Made by a program: the position numbers and the translations under genes. From positions 1-64,000 of the forward strand of contig JAHDBD010000011.1 of NCBI GenBank assembly GCA_020630575.1: 64,000 nucleotides of DNA. The letters are read 5' to 3'. The notes below the pieces were generated by a model. It did not search any database, was not told the DNA's origin, and saw nothing but the letters and a program-made list of their open reading frames with translations. Of this stretch, positions 1-9,369 are shown one piece after another (the stretch's first letter is position 1; every line of letters starts with the position of its first letter). The DNA is from Bernardetia sp. (lineage in GTDB: Bacteria; Bacteroidota; Bacteroidia; Cytophagales; Bernardetiaceae).

Positions 1-211
1 ACAAAAATAAACCGAATAAAATTTGGTTCAACTTATAAAATGCGAAAGTCCTAATAAATAGAGTTTATAAAATTGTATGTGCAGTTTAGCTTCGCTGAGG
101 ACTACGTCTTTCATAGAACTGAATGAAATGTTTCCTCATAAGTAATTGAGCTAAATTATTTACAGCTTATTTATTAAGCATCTTTTTTAGAATAGTTTCT
201 GATCCTCTTTT

Positions 212-240
212 CCCACGATTTTAATCGTGGGTTTTGCTTT
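212..240. terminator. Hairpin with T-rich tail
   Basis: Nine-base arms (CCCACGATT / AATCGTGGG) around a two-base loop are followed by a T-rich stretch, as in an intrinsic terminator for a gene left of the window. A subterminal hairpin of a lost IS200-type element is an alternative. The rest of 1-526 holds no open frame or RNA gene that I can support. Confidence 0.5.
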
Positions 241-526
241 GTTATATGTAATTCTGCCTAATTACTTATATTTTTATAAACACGCTTCCGAGTAAGCATT
301 TCGTTCAACGCTGGGGAGTTGAACACATAAAAAACATTGCCAAACTTTTGCAACAGTGCAATAAGTTCAGAACAATTTTATTGTAAAGAATTATTTTATC
401 AGATTATATATTTACTCTATTATTTTGAATTATTAATCAATGAATATAATTTTAATGCTATTTATTTGTGTTTTTTGACTCAAAAAGTGAGTTTAACAAT
501 TATTTAACATTGAATTTGTAGATTTA

Positions 527-558
527 TTTGGATAATAAAAAAACTCGTCGTATCATTG
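527..558 (+). promoter_or_regulatory. Bacteroidota-type promoter of the SAM riboswitch/met-cys block
   Basis: TTTG at 527-530 and TATCATTG at 551-558 are separated by 20 bases. This matches the Bacteroidota sigma consensus (TTTG, about 19 bases, TAnnTTTG) at all but one conserved position. Transcription would start near 565, about 40 bases before the riboswitch. Confidence 0.6.
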
Positions 559-607
559 TATCACACTTCAACTACACTTAGTCAAATCAGACAAAAAAGT
601 GTATGAG

Positions 608-746
608 ATTTATACAGAAGTACAGAGAGAACAGGCTCAATGATGTACTGGCAACCTGCCAAAAGCAAGGTGCTAATTCCTGCCTAAATAAAGTTTTTTC
701 TTTTTGAATTGAATTTTAACTCAAAAAGAATTTAGGACATATAAAT
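608..746 (+). ncRNA. SAM-I riboswitch (S-box)
   Basis: The conserved core is plain: a kink-turn region around CAGAGAGAACAGGCTCAATG (622-642), then CTGGCAACC, then AAGGTGCTAATTCC. P1 is ATTTATA (608-614) pairing with TATAAAT (740-746). A P4-like hairpin is formed by CTTTTTGA and TCAAAAAG near 700-728. The element senses S-adenosylmethionine and lies upstream of metY, a normal target. No T-run follows P1 directly; the start codon of the polycysteine leader lies ten bases after it, so control of leader translation or of the downstream hairpin is more likely than a terminator inside the riboswitch itself. Confidence 0.93.
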
Positions 747-756
747 TCTAACTATC

Positions 757-924
757 ATGTTTATACAGATTCTACAAAACACCTTCTCAAGTTCACTACT
801 TGAGCAAACCAATACCACAACATCATTAAATTTAAAGGTAATTTCTATTGCCTCTAATTTTCTTACTTATTCTTTTTCTCATATAGCCACTCCAAAGGCT
901 ATGTGCTGTTGTTGTTGCTGTTAA
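757..924 (+). CDS. Polycysteine leader peptide (55 aa)
   Basis: This short open frame is the first ATG after an in-frame stop at 742 and runs 55 codons to TAA at 922. Its last seven residues are Met followed by six cysteines (TGC/TGT codons at 904-921). The first 48 residues are rich in Ser, Thr and Asn and show no known domain. A run of the amino acid whose metabolism is controlled, placed directly before a hairpin with a T-run, is the architecture of an attenuator leader peptide. Polycysteine leader ORFs acting as cysteine-responsive attenuators are known in mycobacteria. Here the ORF sits between a SAM-I riboswitch and metY. The reading frame and Cys run are seen directly; translation and the regulatory role are inferred. 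A shorter start at ATG 901 would give only MCCCCCC. Confidence 0.7.
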   Translation: MFIQILQNTFSSSLLEQTNTTTSLNLKVISIASNFLTYSFSHIATPKAMCCCCCC

Positions 925-932
925 TTTATTCC

Positions 933-991
933 TTAGGTTCTATTACTTTTCTTATTTTTTTGTGCTTTCCCTAAAAGGAAAATATTTTTTT
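933..991 (+). promoter_or_regulatory. Candidate attenuator hairpin after the Cys leader
   Basis: TTTCC (966-970) can pair with GGAAA (977-981) and is followed by ATATTTTTTT (982-991), a short terminator-like hairpin 42 bases after the leader stop. TTAGG at 933-937 can alternatively pair with CCTAA at 970-974, which would break the terminator stem. A ribosome at the leader stop would cover 933-937, while one stalled on the Cys codons would leave it free. The stems are only five base pairs, so this is a plausible but weak structure. Confidence 0.4.
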
Positions 992-1181
992 GCAACTCTG
1001 CAAAACTAAATTATTCTATTTTAGCTTGAAATTTTACAAAATCTATTAAAAAAATAATTGTACCTACAATTTTTATAAAAATATACTTATTTATACAAAG
1101 ATAATAATAAGTATATTTTATACTACTTAATCTAATCTTTATTTTTCTATAAAGCGATAATATTACAAATTATCACTCTAA

Positions 1182-2519
<1,338 letters not shown>

Positions 2520-2520
2520 T

Positions 2521-2572
2521 ATTTTTTAATTCCTAGTTCAAGCGTCGACGCTTGAACTAGGAATTAAAAAAT
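2521..2572. repeat. 52-bp perfect palindrome with REP core
   Basis: The sequence is a perfect palindrome of two 26-base arms centred on GTCGAC, with core TTCAAGCGTCGACGCTTGAA, starting one base after the metY stop codon. Its A/T-rich outer arms could make it act as a bidirectional terminator. The same core recurs at 10076, 11050 and 39429, and the last copy flanks a RAYT transposase, so it is probably a REP-type element. Confidence 0.8.
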
Positions 2573-2575
2573 AAA

Positions 2576-2605
2576 AAAACCTTGTTTCGTAAAAAACAAG
2601 GTTTT
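2576..2605 (+). terminator. Intrinsic terminator after metY
   Basis: AAAACCTTGTTT (576-587 of this kilobase) pairs perfectly with AAACAAGGTTTT (2594-2605). It lies between metY and the OsmC-like gene, so the upstream transcript probably ends here. The T-rich 3' arm overlaps the earliest in-frame start of the next ORF, which argues for that gene's later ATG at 2682. Confidence 0.7.
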
Positions 2606-2681
2606 GATTATCAATTTTCATAAAACGAGGTTGCAGCCTCTTTGTGTTTTACTTATTTCAATCATTCAAAATTACAAAAAA

Positions 2682-3143
2682 ATGTCTATACTTTCTTTTT
2701 CATTTCAAGGAGTTAATAAAAGTTCGACAAAATTCACTGGAAAAAGCCGAGAATTCGAACTTACCATCGACGAACCTATTGAGTTAGGTGGAACAAATGA
2801 ATACCCAAACCCTGTCGAATATATTTTGGCTGGCTATGCAGGTTGTCTGAATGTGGTAGCTCATATAGTGGCTCAAGAACTCAATATTGTACTCAAGAAA
2901 CTAGAAATTAATGTTTCTGGAGAACTTAACACTGCTAAACTTTTAGGAGAAAATACAACAGAACGAGCAGGTTTTCAGCGCATTGAAGTTAGTCTAAAAC
3001 CTCAAACTACTGCTACTGAAACTGAATTATTAGGATGGTTAAAAGAAATTGAAAGACGCTGCCCAGTAGGAGATAATTTGCAAAATCAAACACCAGTTTC
3101 TTTGCAGATTAAAAAAGAGCTTTTTGTAGCTTCTCTAAATTAA
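2682..3143 (+). CDS. OsmC-family protein
   Basis: This 153-residue protein belongs to the OsmC/Ohr-like fold. The two conserved cysteines expected of the family are visible in AGYAGCLNVVAH and RRCPVGDNL, with the intervening helix-strand pattern. Members reduce organic hydroperoxides with a catalytic cysteine pair. This one is closer to the YhfA-like OsmC subgroup than to Ohr, judging from VEYILAGYAGCLN. I chose ATG 2682 (MSILSFSFQG) because an upstream start at 2604 would lie inside the metY terminator hairpin. Its position inside the sulfur block suggests a link to thiol or sulfur redox chemistry, but this is inference. A hairpin at 3173-3204 separates it from cobA. Confidence 0.82.
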   Translation: MSILSFSFQGVNKSSTKFTGKSREFELTIDEPIELGGTNEYPNPVEYILAGYAGCLNVVAHIVAQELNIVLKKLEINVSGELNTAKLLGENTTERAGFQRIEVSLKPQTTATETELLGWLKEIERRCPVGDNLQNQTPVSLQIKKELFVASLN

Positions 3144-3172
3144 AATAAAAACAACCAGCTAGAAAAAATAGT

Positions 3173-3204
3173 GTCAAGTGTCAGATAATCTATCTGACTT
3201 TGAC
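3173..3204. repeat. Intergenic hairpin between osmC-like gene and cobA
   Basis: GTCAGATA and TATCTGAC form an eight-base-pair stem with a three-base loop, extended by GTCAA/TTGAC after a small bulge. There is no long T-run, so terminator function is uncertain. It resembles the other intergenic palindromes of this operon in position but not in sequence. Confidence 0.5.
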
Positions 3205-3350
3205 TTCTATTTTATCAACTCAAAAAAACTTTCAATCCATCATTTTAGAAAAATTAAAAACTACAAAAGGATTTTCAAAAATCTTCTTTTGTTGAGGCTC
3301 TTTACTACTGCCTTTATTGAACTTTTTTCTAAAAAATAATCAGAATAACT

Positions 3351-4178
3351 ATGACTAAAGGATACGTAACTCTAGCAGGAGCAGGTTCGGGCGACCCTGA
3401 ACTCATCACACTAAAAGCTCTAAAAGCACTACAAAAGGCAGATGTAATCTTGACAGACCGTTTGGTTTCGCCTTTTTTGATTGAAAAAGAAGCACAAAAA
3501 GATGCTCAAATTATTTATGTAGGAAAGCAGTGCAGCAAAGGAATCCATACTCCACAGAAGGAAATTAATCTATTGATGGTAGAATATGCTTTGCAAGGAA
3601 AACAGGTTTTGAGATTGAAAGGAGGAGATGCCTCTTTATTTTCTAATATTTTAGATGAACTCAGAATTTTGAAAAAAAATGATATTCCCTATCAAATTAT
3701 TCCAGGGATTTCAGCTGCTTTTGGTGCTGCTGCTTATTCAGCTATTCCTCTGACGGCTCGTAATTATTCAAGAGGTGTTCGGTTTCTGACTTTGTATAAT
3801 CTCAATCATATTACGCAAAAAGAATGGACAGATTGGGCAGAAACAGAAGATACACTTGTCTTTTACATGAGTGGTCTGAAACTGGAAAAACTCACAAATC
3901 AATTTCTCAAAAATGGAATTGATACTTCAAAAAGTATAGCCATTATCAGGCAAGCCACTACACCAAAGCAACAAACGACGGTCTTTTCTTTTGAAGAATT
4001 GAAATACAAAACGCTACCAGAGTTTGAGCATGTTCCGACTTTAATCATCGTGGGAAAAGTAGTGAATTTGCATCACGAATTTAATTGGCTGGAAGAAAAA
4101 CAAACGCCTTTTACTTCTTATCCTAGTGTAGAATCTTATTTTGATAACCACAAAACTACCTATCAATATGCTGTCTGA
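3351..4178 (+). CDS. cobA: Uroporphyrinogen-III C-methyltransferase
   Basis: It methylates uroporphyrinogen III at C2 and C7 with SAM to give precorrin-2, the precursor of siroheme for the sulfite reductase encoded two genes downstream. The 275-residue length is that of the monofunctional enzyme. Family motifs are visible: TLAGAGSGDPELITLKAL near the N terminus, DVILTDRLVS, VLRLKGGDASLF and PGISAAFGAAAYSAIPLT. The 3' end overlaps cysJ by 11 bases, so the two are probably translationally coupled. Because the only visible porphyrin branch here is siroheme, a role in sulfite reduction is more likely than in B12 synthesis. Confidence 0.93.
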   Translation: MTKGYVTLAGAGSGDPELITLKALKALQKADVILTDRLVSPFLIEKEAQKDAQIIYVGKQCSKGIHTPQKEINLLMVEYALQGKQVLRLKGGDASLFSNILDELRILKKNDIPYQIIPGISAAFGAAAYSAIPLTARNYSRGVRFLTLYNLNHITQKEWTDWAETEDTLVFYMSGLKLEKLTNQFLKNGIDTSKSIAIIRQATTPKQQTTVFSFEELKYKTLPEFEHVPTLIIVGKVVNLHHEFNWLEEKQTPFTSYPSVESYFDNHKTTYQYAV

Positions 4179-5919
4179 ATCTAAATTATCGGTATTACAA
4201 GAATTTGTACAAAATGTTTCTTATGAAGAACTGATTTGGACAAAAGGATATTTGGCTGGTTTTTCAGACCGTCAGAATGTTTCTCAAAATACCATTGAAA
4301 ATAAATCAACTTCATTTCCTGTCAAAACACTAAAACCATTAATTCTATATGGAACAGAAACAGGAAATTCAAAAAAAGTAGCTACTCAGTTGCTCACTTC
4401 TTTCAAAAAATCAAAAATTAAGGTAAAAGTAGCTGATGTATTTGGTTATGATATAAAAAAACTAGCAAAAGAAGACCTTGTTTTATTTGTCATCAGCACA
4501 CAAGGCGAAGGCGAATTGCCACAAAATGCAAAGGCTTTTTATGACAAATTGAACAGTTCAAAAGAAAATTTATCTCATCTGAAATATGCAGTTTTTGCGT
4601 TGGGAGATTCTTCTTATCCTCTTTTTTGTGAAGCTGGAAATTTGATAGATACTCTTTTTGAGAAAAAACAAGCTCAAAGAATTCTGCCTTTAGTAAAGTC
4701 AGATGTAGATTTTGTGCCAGTTGCTAAAAAATGGGAACAAGATTTACAGGTTGTTTTTCAAAAATGGCAAAATAATTCAGTTGTAGAAAATGAGATTTTA
4801 TCTGTTCCATCAACAGCAGTTTCATCGGCTAAGAAAAAATACAAGGGCAAAATTTTTCATAAAATAATTTTGAATGATAGAGGTTCGAACAAAGAAACCT
4901 ATCATATTAAAATTGAATCAAACGAAAAAATTGCTTATCAATCTGGAGATGCTTTGGGAGTTATAGCCAAAAATAGCGAAACAGATATTGATAAAATCAT
5001 CAGTTATTTTCAAGAAGATGCAAACCGTTTTTTGACCATCAAAGGCGAAACTAAAACCCTTTACGATTGGCTCAAAATCAGAAATATAAAAGGATTGAGT
5101 AAAAATTCTATTACAAAAATTTTAAAATTCATAAATGTAGATAATTTTGAAATACAAAGTGAAAAAAAAGATTTAATTGATATTTTGACACAAATTTCTG
5201 CTTTTTCACCTCTCAAAATTGATTCAATCTTAGAAATTTTATTGCCGATTGCGCCTCGTTTGTATTCTATTTCTTCGTCTTCGGAAGCACATCAAGATGA
5301 TGACGACGATAATAATAAGGGCGAAGTTCATTTGACAGTTGCTTTAGATAAATTCAAAGTAGAAAACGAATTAAAAACAGGTTTAGCTTCGCAATTTTTA
5401 GCAGATTTCCCACTAGAAACTGAATTTGATTTTTACATTCATTCCAATTCTAATTTCCGTCTTCCAACTGAAAATACACCTATTATTATGATTGGCGCAG
5501 GAACAGGAATTGCGCCTTTTCGTAGCTTTTTAGCTCAAAGAGATGCAACAGGAGATGAAGGCAAAAACTGGTTATTCTTTGGAGAACAGCATTTTACACT
5601 AGATTTTTATTATCAAACCGAAATTCAAGAATGGATTGCAACAGGTTTGCTTACAAAGTTTGATGCAGCTTTTTCAAGAGACCAAGCCGAAAAAATTTAT
5701 GTACAACATCGCTTACAAGAAAAGGCAAAGGAAGTCAATCAGTGGCTAGAAGAAGGAGCAGTTTTGTATGTATGTGGACAGAAAAATCCGATGAGTCAAG
5801 ATGTAGAAAATACATTGATTCAGATTATTTCTGAGCAAAGAAATGTAGATACACAAACAGCTAAAAAGATTTTGCAAGACTTGGAAGAGCAAGGCAAATA
5901 TCAAAAAGACGTTTACTAA
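4168..5919 (+). CDS. cysJ: Sulfite reductase flavoprotein (CysJ-like)
   Basis: It passes electrons from NADPH through FAD and FMN to the hemoprotein encoded next door. Domains in order: a flavodoxin-like FMN domain (about residues 55-190, ILYGTETGNSKKVA and STQGEGELP), an FAD-binding domain (about 220-420, PRLYSISSS), and an NADPH-binding domain (about 430-583, GAGTGIAPFRSFLAQR, CGQKNPMSQDVE). An acidic Asp/Asn-rich insert after the SISSS motif is unusual but in frame. ATG 4168 is preferred over a TTG at 4141 because it gives an 11-base overlap with cobA and a normal N terminus. A stand-alone cytochrome P450-type reductase is excluded by context and by pairing with cysI. Confidence 0.92.
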   Translation: MLSESKLSVLQEFVQNVSYEELIWTKGYLAGFSDRQNVSQNTIENKSTSFPVKTLKPLILYGTETGNSKKVATQLLTSFKKSKIKVKVADVFGYDIKKLAKEDLVLFVISTQGEGELPQNAKAFYDKLNSSKENLSHLKYAVFALGDSSYPLFCEAGNLIDTLFEKKQAQRILPLVKSDVDFVPVAKKWEQDLQVVFQKWQNNSVVENEILSVPSTAVSSAKKKYKGKIFHKIILNDRGSNKETYHIKIESNEKIAYQSGDALGVIAKNSETDIDKIISYFQEDANRFLTIKGETKTLYDWLKIRNIKGLSKNSITKILKFINVDNFEIQSEKKDLIDILTQISAFSPLKIDSILEILLPIAPRLYSISSSSEAHQDDDDDNNKGEVHLTVALDKFKVENELKTGLASQFLADFPLETEFDFYIHSNSNFRLPTENTPIIMIGAGTGIAPFRSFLAQRDATGDEGKNWLFFGEQHFTLDFYYQTEIQEWIATGLLTKFDAAFSRDQAEKIYVQHRLQEKAKEVNQWLEEGAVLYVCGQKNPMSQDVENTLIQIISEQRNVDTQTAKKILQDLEEQGKYQKDVY

Positions 5920-6000
5920 AAATCTTTACCAATAAACCGTCGTTGAGGCTCAAATGAAGCCGTCAACGAGGATTTAATCTCACTAAAACATTAATCAAAA

Positions 6001-7647
6001 ATGAGCGATAAATTATCTCCATTAGAAACCATAAAGACAAATAGCGATGGACTTCGTGGAACAATAAAAGAGAGTTTGAAAGATAATTTTACTGGAAATA
6101 TTCGTCCAAATGACGAAGGTTTAGTAAAATTTCACGGAATGTATGTTCAAGACGACCGAGACCGTCGTGCCGAACGTGCAGCCAAAAAATTAGACAAATT
6201 ATATTCATTTATGATTCGCCTGCGTATTCCAGGGGGAGCGATTGATTCAAAAAAATGGCTTGCTATTCACGAAATATCCGAACAGTATGGCACAGGAGTT
6301 TTAAAAATTACAACTCGCCAAACGTTGCAATTACATGGCGTTTTAAAAAATCAATTACAGCCCACTCTCCAAGCCTTTAACTTGGCACAATTAGATTCTA
6401 TTGCAGCCTGTGGCGATGTAAACCGTAATGTGATGGTCAGCGCACACCCAAAAGTCTCTCCATTACATCAAGAAATATATGAATATGGGAATAAAATATC
6501 TACGCTTTTATTGCCAAAAACACAGTCGTATTATGAAGTCTGGATAGATGATGAAAAAGTCTATGAGCGTTCTAGTGAAGCTGACCCTTTATATCAAGAC
6601 CGTTATTTACCTAGAAAATTCAAAATTGCGATTGCCATTCCTCCTTCAAATGATGTAGATGTTTTTTCGAATGATTTGGGATTGATTGCACACATTGAAG
6701 ACAATGAATTGAAAGGATTTAATGTCGCAGTTGGTGGAGGTTTGTCGGCTACTTTTGGAAATCCAAATACCTATTCTCGTTTGGGAACTGTTTTAGGATT
6801 TTTGGATAGCGAAGAAAAAATATTGAAAGCTGCTTATGAAGTGCTGACGATTCAGCGAGATTTTGGCAATCGTTCGGATAGAAAACAAGCTCGTTTGAAA
6901 TATACGATTGACAAAATGGGAGTAGAAAATTTCAAAAAAGAACTTGAAAAGCGTATCGGTTTTGAATTTTTACCAGCAAAAGAATACAAATTTACGGAGC
7001 GTTCGGATTTGTATGGTTGGCAGCAAAATCATGAAGAAAAATGGTTTTATACACTTTTCGTAGAAAATGGAGGAGTAAAACCGCATCAAAAAGAATTTTT
7101 GCATCAAGTGGCTCAATTAGACATTTCAAATTTTATTTTTACTTGTAATCAAAATTTGATTTTGGGAGAAATAAGCGAAGAAAATAAGTCTAAAGTTGAA
7201 AATTTGATTGAAAAGTTTGCAATAGAAAAACAAGATAGTGTTTTGCGTAAAAATTCTATGGCGTGTGTTGCTTTGCCTACTTGTCCTTTGGCTCTTGCAG
7301 AAGCGCAGCGTTATTTACCAAAATTAGTTTCTAAAATAGAACCTTTATTGGAAAAATACGGACTTCAACAAGAAGAAGTAAGTATCAGAATGACAGGCTG
7401 TCCAAATGGTTGTGGGCGTTCGTATGTTTCGGAATTAGGCTTTATCGGAACTGCACCAGAACAGTATAATTTTATGCTTGGTGGCGACCGTTACGGAGAA
7501 AGATTGAATCAACTCTACAAAGAAAAATTGAGTGAATCTGAAATTATTGCCGAAATAGATAGCCTATTTTATCAGTATGTAAATGAAAAAGAACCAAATG
7601 AAAATTTTGGAGATTTCAGTTACAGAAAATTCTTTTCTACTCCTTAA
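6001..7647 (+). CDS. cysI: Sulfite reductase hemoprotein beta subunit
   Basis: This is the siroheme/[4Fe-4S] subunit that reduces sulfite to sulfide with six electrons. At 548 residues it has the usual two-repeat ferredoxin-nitrite/sulfite reductase layout, with the siroheme-binding segment TTRQTLQLHGVLK near residue 103. The four cluster ligands are clear: Cys422 and Cys428 in ACVALPTCPLA, and Cys467 and Cys471 in GCPNGCGRSYVSE. The gap from cysJ contains a hairpin (about 5942-5969) but no obvious terminator, so one operon is likely. Adjacent cobA and the Met8-like domain supply the siroheme. Confidence 0.95.
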   Translation: MSDKLSPLETIKTNSDGLRGTIKESLKDNFTGNIRPNDEGLVKFHGMYVQDDRDRRAERAAKKLDKLYSFMIRLRIPGGAIDSKKWLAIHEISEQYGTGVLKITTRQTLQLHGVLKNQLQPTLQAFNLAQLDSIAACGDVNRNVMVSAHPKVSPLHQEIYEYGNKISTLLLPKTQSYYEVWIDDEKVYERSSEADPLYQDRYLPRKFKIAIAIPPSNDVDVFSNDLGLIAHIEDNELKGFNVAVGGGLSATFGNPNTYSRLGTVLGFLDSEEKILKAAYEVLTIQRDFGNRSDRKQARLKYTIDKMGVENFKKELEKRIGFEFLPAKEYKFTERSDLYGWQQNHEEKWFYTLFVENGGVKPHQKEFLHQVAQLDISNFIFTCNQNLILGEISEENKSKVENLIEKFAIEKQDSVLRKNSMACVALPTCPLALAEAQRYLPKLVSKIEPLLEKYGLQQEEVSIRMTGCPNGCGRSYVSELGFIGTAPEQYNFMLGGDRYGERLNQLYKEKLSESEIIAEIDSLFYQYVNEKEPNENFGDFSYRKFFSTP

Positions 7648-7656
7648 TTCTACTCT

Positions 7657-7735
7657 AGCGCAAGATTCTATCTTGTGCTTACCATTTCGCAAGCATATGC
7701 TTGCAAAAAAGAGCGTCCAAGCATATGCTTGAACG
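7657..7735. repeat. Cluster of three palindromes after cysI
   Basis: There are three inverted repeats in 80 bases: AGCGCAAGAT/ATCTTGTGCT (7657-7679, one G-T pair), GCAAGCATATGCTTGC (7689-7704) and CAAGCATATGCTTG (7718-7731, extended by CGT/ACG). The last two share the CAAGCATATGCTTG core. They resemble the CAAGCG-core REP palindromes in size and placement, but with a different centre. Confidence 0.65.
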
Positions 7736-7771
7736 AGAAATATGGATAAATTCTTTACCCTTTTTTAGCTT

Positions 7772-9301
7772 ATGTCAAATACACTTTTTCCTATTTTCTT
7801 GAAAACAGAACGCTTACGATTTTTGCTCGTTGGTGGTGGAAATGTTGGTATTGAGAAAATACAGACACTTCTCAAACAGAATCCAACAGCGCATATTAAG
7901 CTCGTCGCTACTGAAATTTTTCCAAAAATGTATGAAATATTGGCAGCTTATCCACACATTGAATATGCAGAAAGAGCATTTGAACCAAGCGATTTGGATA
8001 ATGTAGAATTGGTAATTTCTGCTACAAATGATGCAAAAATCAATGCACATATAAAAGCCTTAGCCAATGAGCGAAAACTTTTAGGAAATGCAGCCGACCA
8101 GCCAAATTTATGTGATTTTTATTTGGGTTCAATTATCCAAAAAGGAAATCTAAAAATAGCCATTTCTACCAACGGAAAATCGCCTATTCTTGCTCGTCGC
8201 ATGAGAGAATATTTTGAGCAAGCTCTACCAGAAACGATTGATGAAACAATCTTGGAATTGCATGACTACCGAAATACACTCAAAGGAGATTTTCAAAATA
8301 AATTATTTCAACTAAGTAAAGTAACAAAATCTTTAAATGCACTTCCTGCTCAAAATGAAAAAGAACCAGAAGAAGAAGAAGAATTTCCAAAAATAGAAAC
8401 AGTAGAACCTATTGAAACGCTTGAAATAAATCCACAATCAAAACAATATATACGACTCACTTGGGTAATTTCTATCGCTTTTCTGACTTTCTTTACTGGC
8501 TACGGACTTTCAGTTTTTGTGTCTGCCAACGAATTACAAACTTTTGTTTTTCAAATTCCGATAGAGTTTTTTGAGATGATAGCGATTGGTTTTTTGGCTC
8601 AGCTTGTCAATGGAAGCATTGGAATGGGGTATTGTGTGATCTGTGCTACGGCTATGATGTGGGGAGGAATTGCGCTTCCTGCCATTAGTAGTAGTGTAAA
8701 TATGTCGGGTGTATTTTCGAATGCCATCAGTGGATATTCGCATTATCGTTTCGGAAATGTCAATAAAAAAATGCTCTACTGGCTTGTTGGTTTTGGAATT
8801 ATAGGCGCAGTTAGTGGCGCACTTTTACTCATTTATTTGGGCGATAAATACAATCAACTGGCTTATTTGCTCTTGGCAATTTATACTTTGTTTGTCGGTT
8901 TGCGCTTGTTAGTGGTATCGTTTAGATCAAATTCTAAAACCAAAAAATCAAAACATTTGGGGATTTTAGGGTTGGTAGGAGGTTTTGCAGCAGCTTTTTC
9001 TGGAAGTGGCTGGGGACCAATCGTAACATCTTCACTGATGAGCAAAAGAAAGGGCGTGAGTTATGTTGTCGGAACATCAAGTTTAGCCAAGTTTTTTATC
9101 AATTTTATTTCCTCGGCAGTCCTTTTTTTCAGTATTGGAGTAAGTCATTGGTACGTCATTGCAGGGCTTATTTTGGGAGGTGTTGTGGCTGCACCAATGG
9201 GAAGTAAGCTCACTAAAAAAATTCCTCGCAAACCTATGATGATACTTGTAGCCTTATTAGTGATTTTATCAAGTGTCAAAATCTTGATGAAATATGTATA
9301 G
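7772..9301 (+). CDS. Fusion: precorrin-2 dehydrogenase/ferrochelatase + TauE/SafE (TSUP) transporter
   Basis: The N-terminal 190 residues match the Met8/CysG-N family: FLLVGGGNVGIEKIQTLL is the NAD-binding Rossmann motif, followed by SATNDAKINAHI and the STNGKSPILARRMREYFEQALPE segment, which together oxidise precorrin-2 and insert iron to make siroheme. After an acidic linker (about 190-220) come roughly eight hydrophobic segments typical of the TSUP (TauE/SafE) family, with the repeat signature AQLVNGSIGMGYCVICATAMMWGG and GGFAAAFSGSGWGP. One frame spans both halves without a break. It lies between cysI and cysH, and no other sulfate permease is in the operon, so the transporter half may import sulfate or export excess sulfite. 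The direction is not shown by sequence. Confidence 0.88.
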   Translation: MSNTLFPIFLKTERLRFLLVGGGNVGIEKIQTLLKQNPTAHIKLVATEIFPKMYEILAAYPHIEYAERAFEPSDLDNVELVISATNDAKINAHIKALANERKLLGNAADQPNLCDFYLGSIIQKGNLKIAISTNGKSPILARRMREYFEQALPETIDETILELHDYRNTLKGDFQNKLFQLSKVTKSLNALPAQNEKEPEEEEEFPKIETVEPIETLEINPQSKQYIRLTWVISIAFLTFFTGYGLSVFVSANELQTFVFQIPIEFFEMIAIGFLAQLVNGSIGMGYCVICATAMMWGGIALPAISSSVNMSGVFSNAISGYSHYRFGNVNKKMLYWLVGFGIIGAVSGALLLIYLGDKYNQLAYLLLAIYTLFVGLRLLVVSFRSNSKTKKSKHLGILGLVGGFAAAFSGSGWGPIVTSSLMSKRKGVSYVVGTSSLAKFFINFISSAVLFFSIGVSHWYVIAGLILGGVVAAPMGSKLTKKIPRKPMMILVALLVILSSVKILMKYV

Positions 9302-9317
9302 AGATTTAGTTTTACAA

Positions 9318-9337
9318 TTCAAGCGTCCTCGCTTGAA
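9318..9337. repeat. REP-type palindrome
   Basis: TTCAAGCG and CGCTTGAA flank a TCCT loop. This is the same stem as the CAAGCGTCGACGCTTG elements, but with the loop variant also found at 39531-39554. It lies in the gap before cysH and is followed by ACCAG, a tail shared with several other copies. Confidence 0.75.
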
Positions 9338-9369
9338 CCAGTTTAAAAAACATAAAACGTTTCAAAATT

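Noticed and set aside
1..526. Possible small gene at the left edge
   Set aside because: No frame with a plausible start, length or composition; only a hairpin is supported.
2604..2681. Longer N terminus of the OsmC-like protein
   Set aside because: The extra 26 codons begin inside the terminator hairpin after metY and have no family similarity; ATG 2682 fits.
3900..5000. GGTTCGAAC motif resembling a tRNA T-arm near 4882
   Set aside because: It is inside the cysJ coding sequence and no cloverleaf can be drawn around it.
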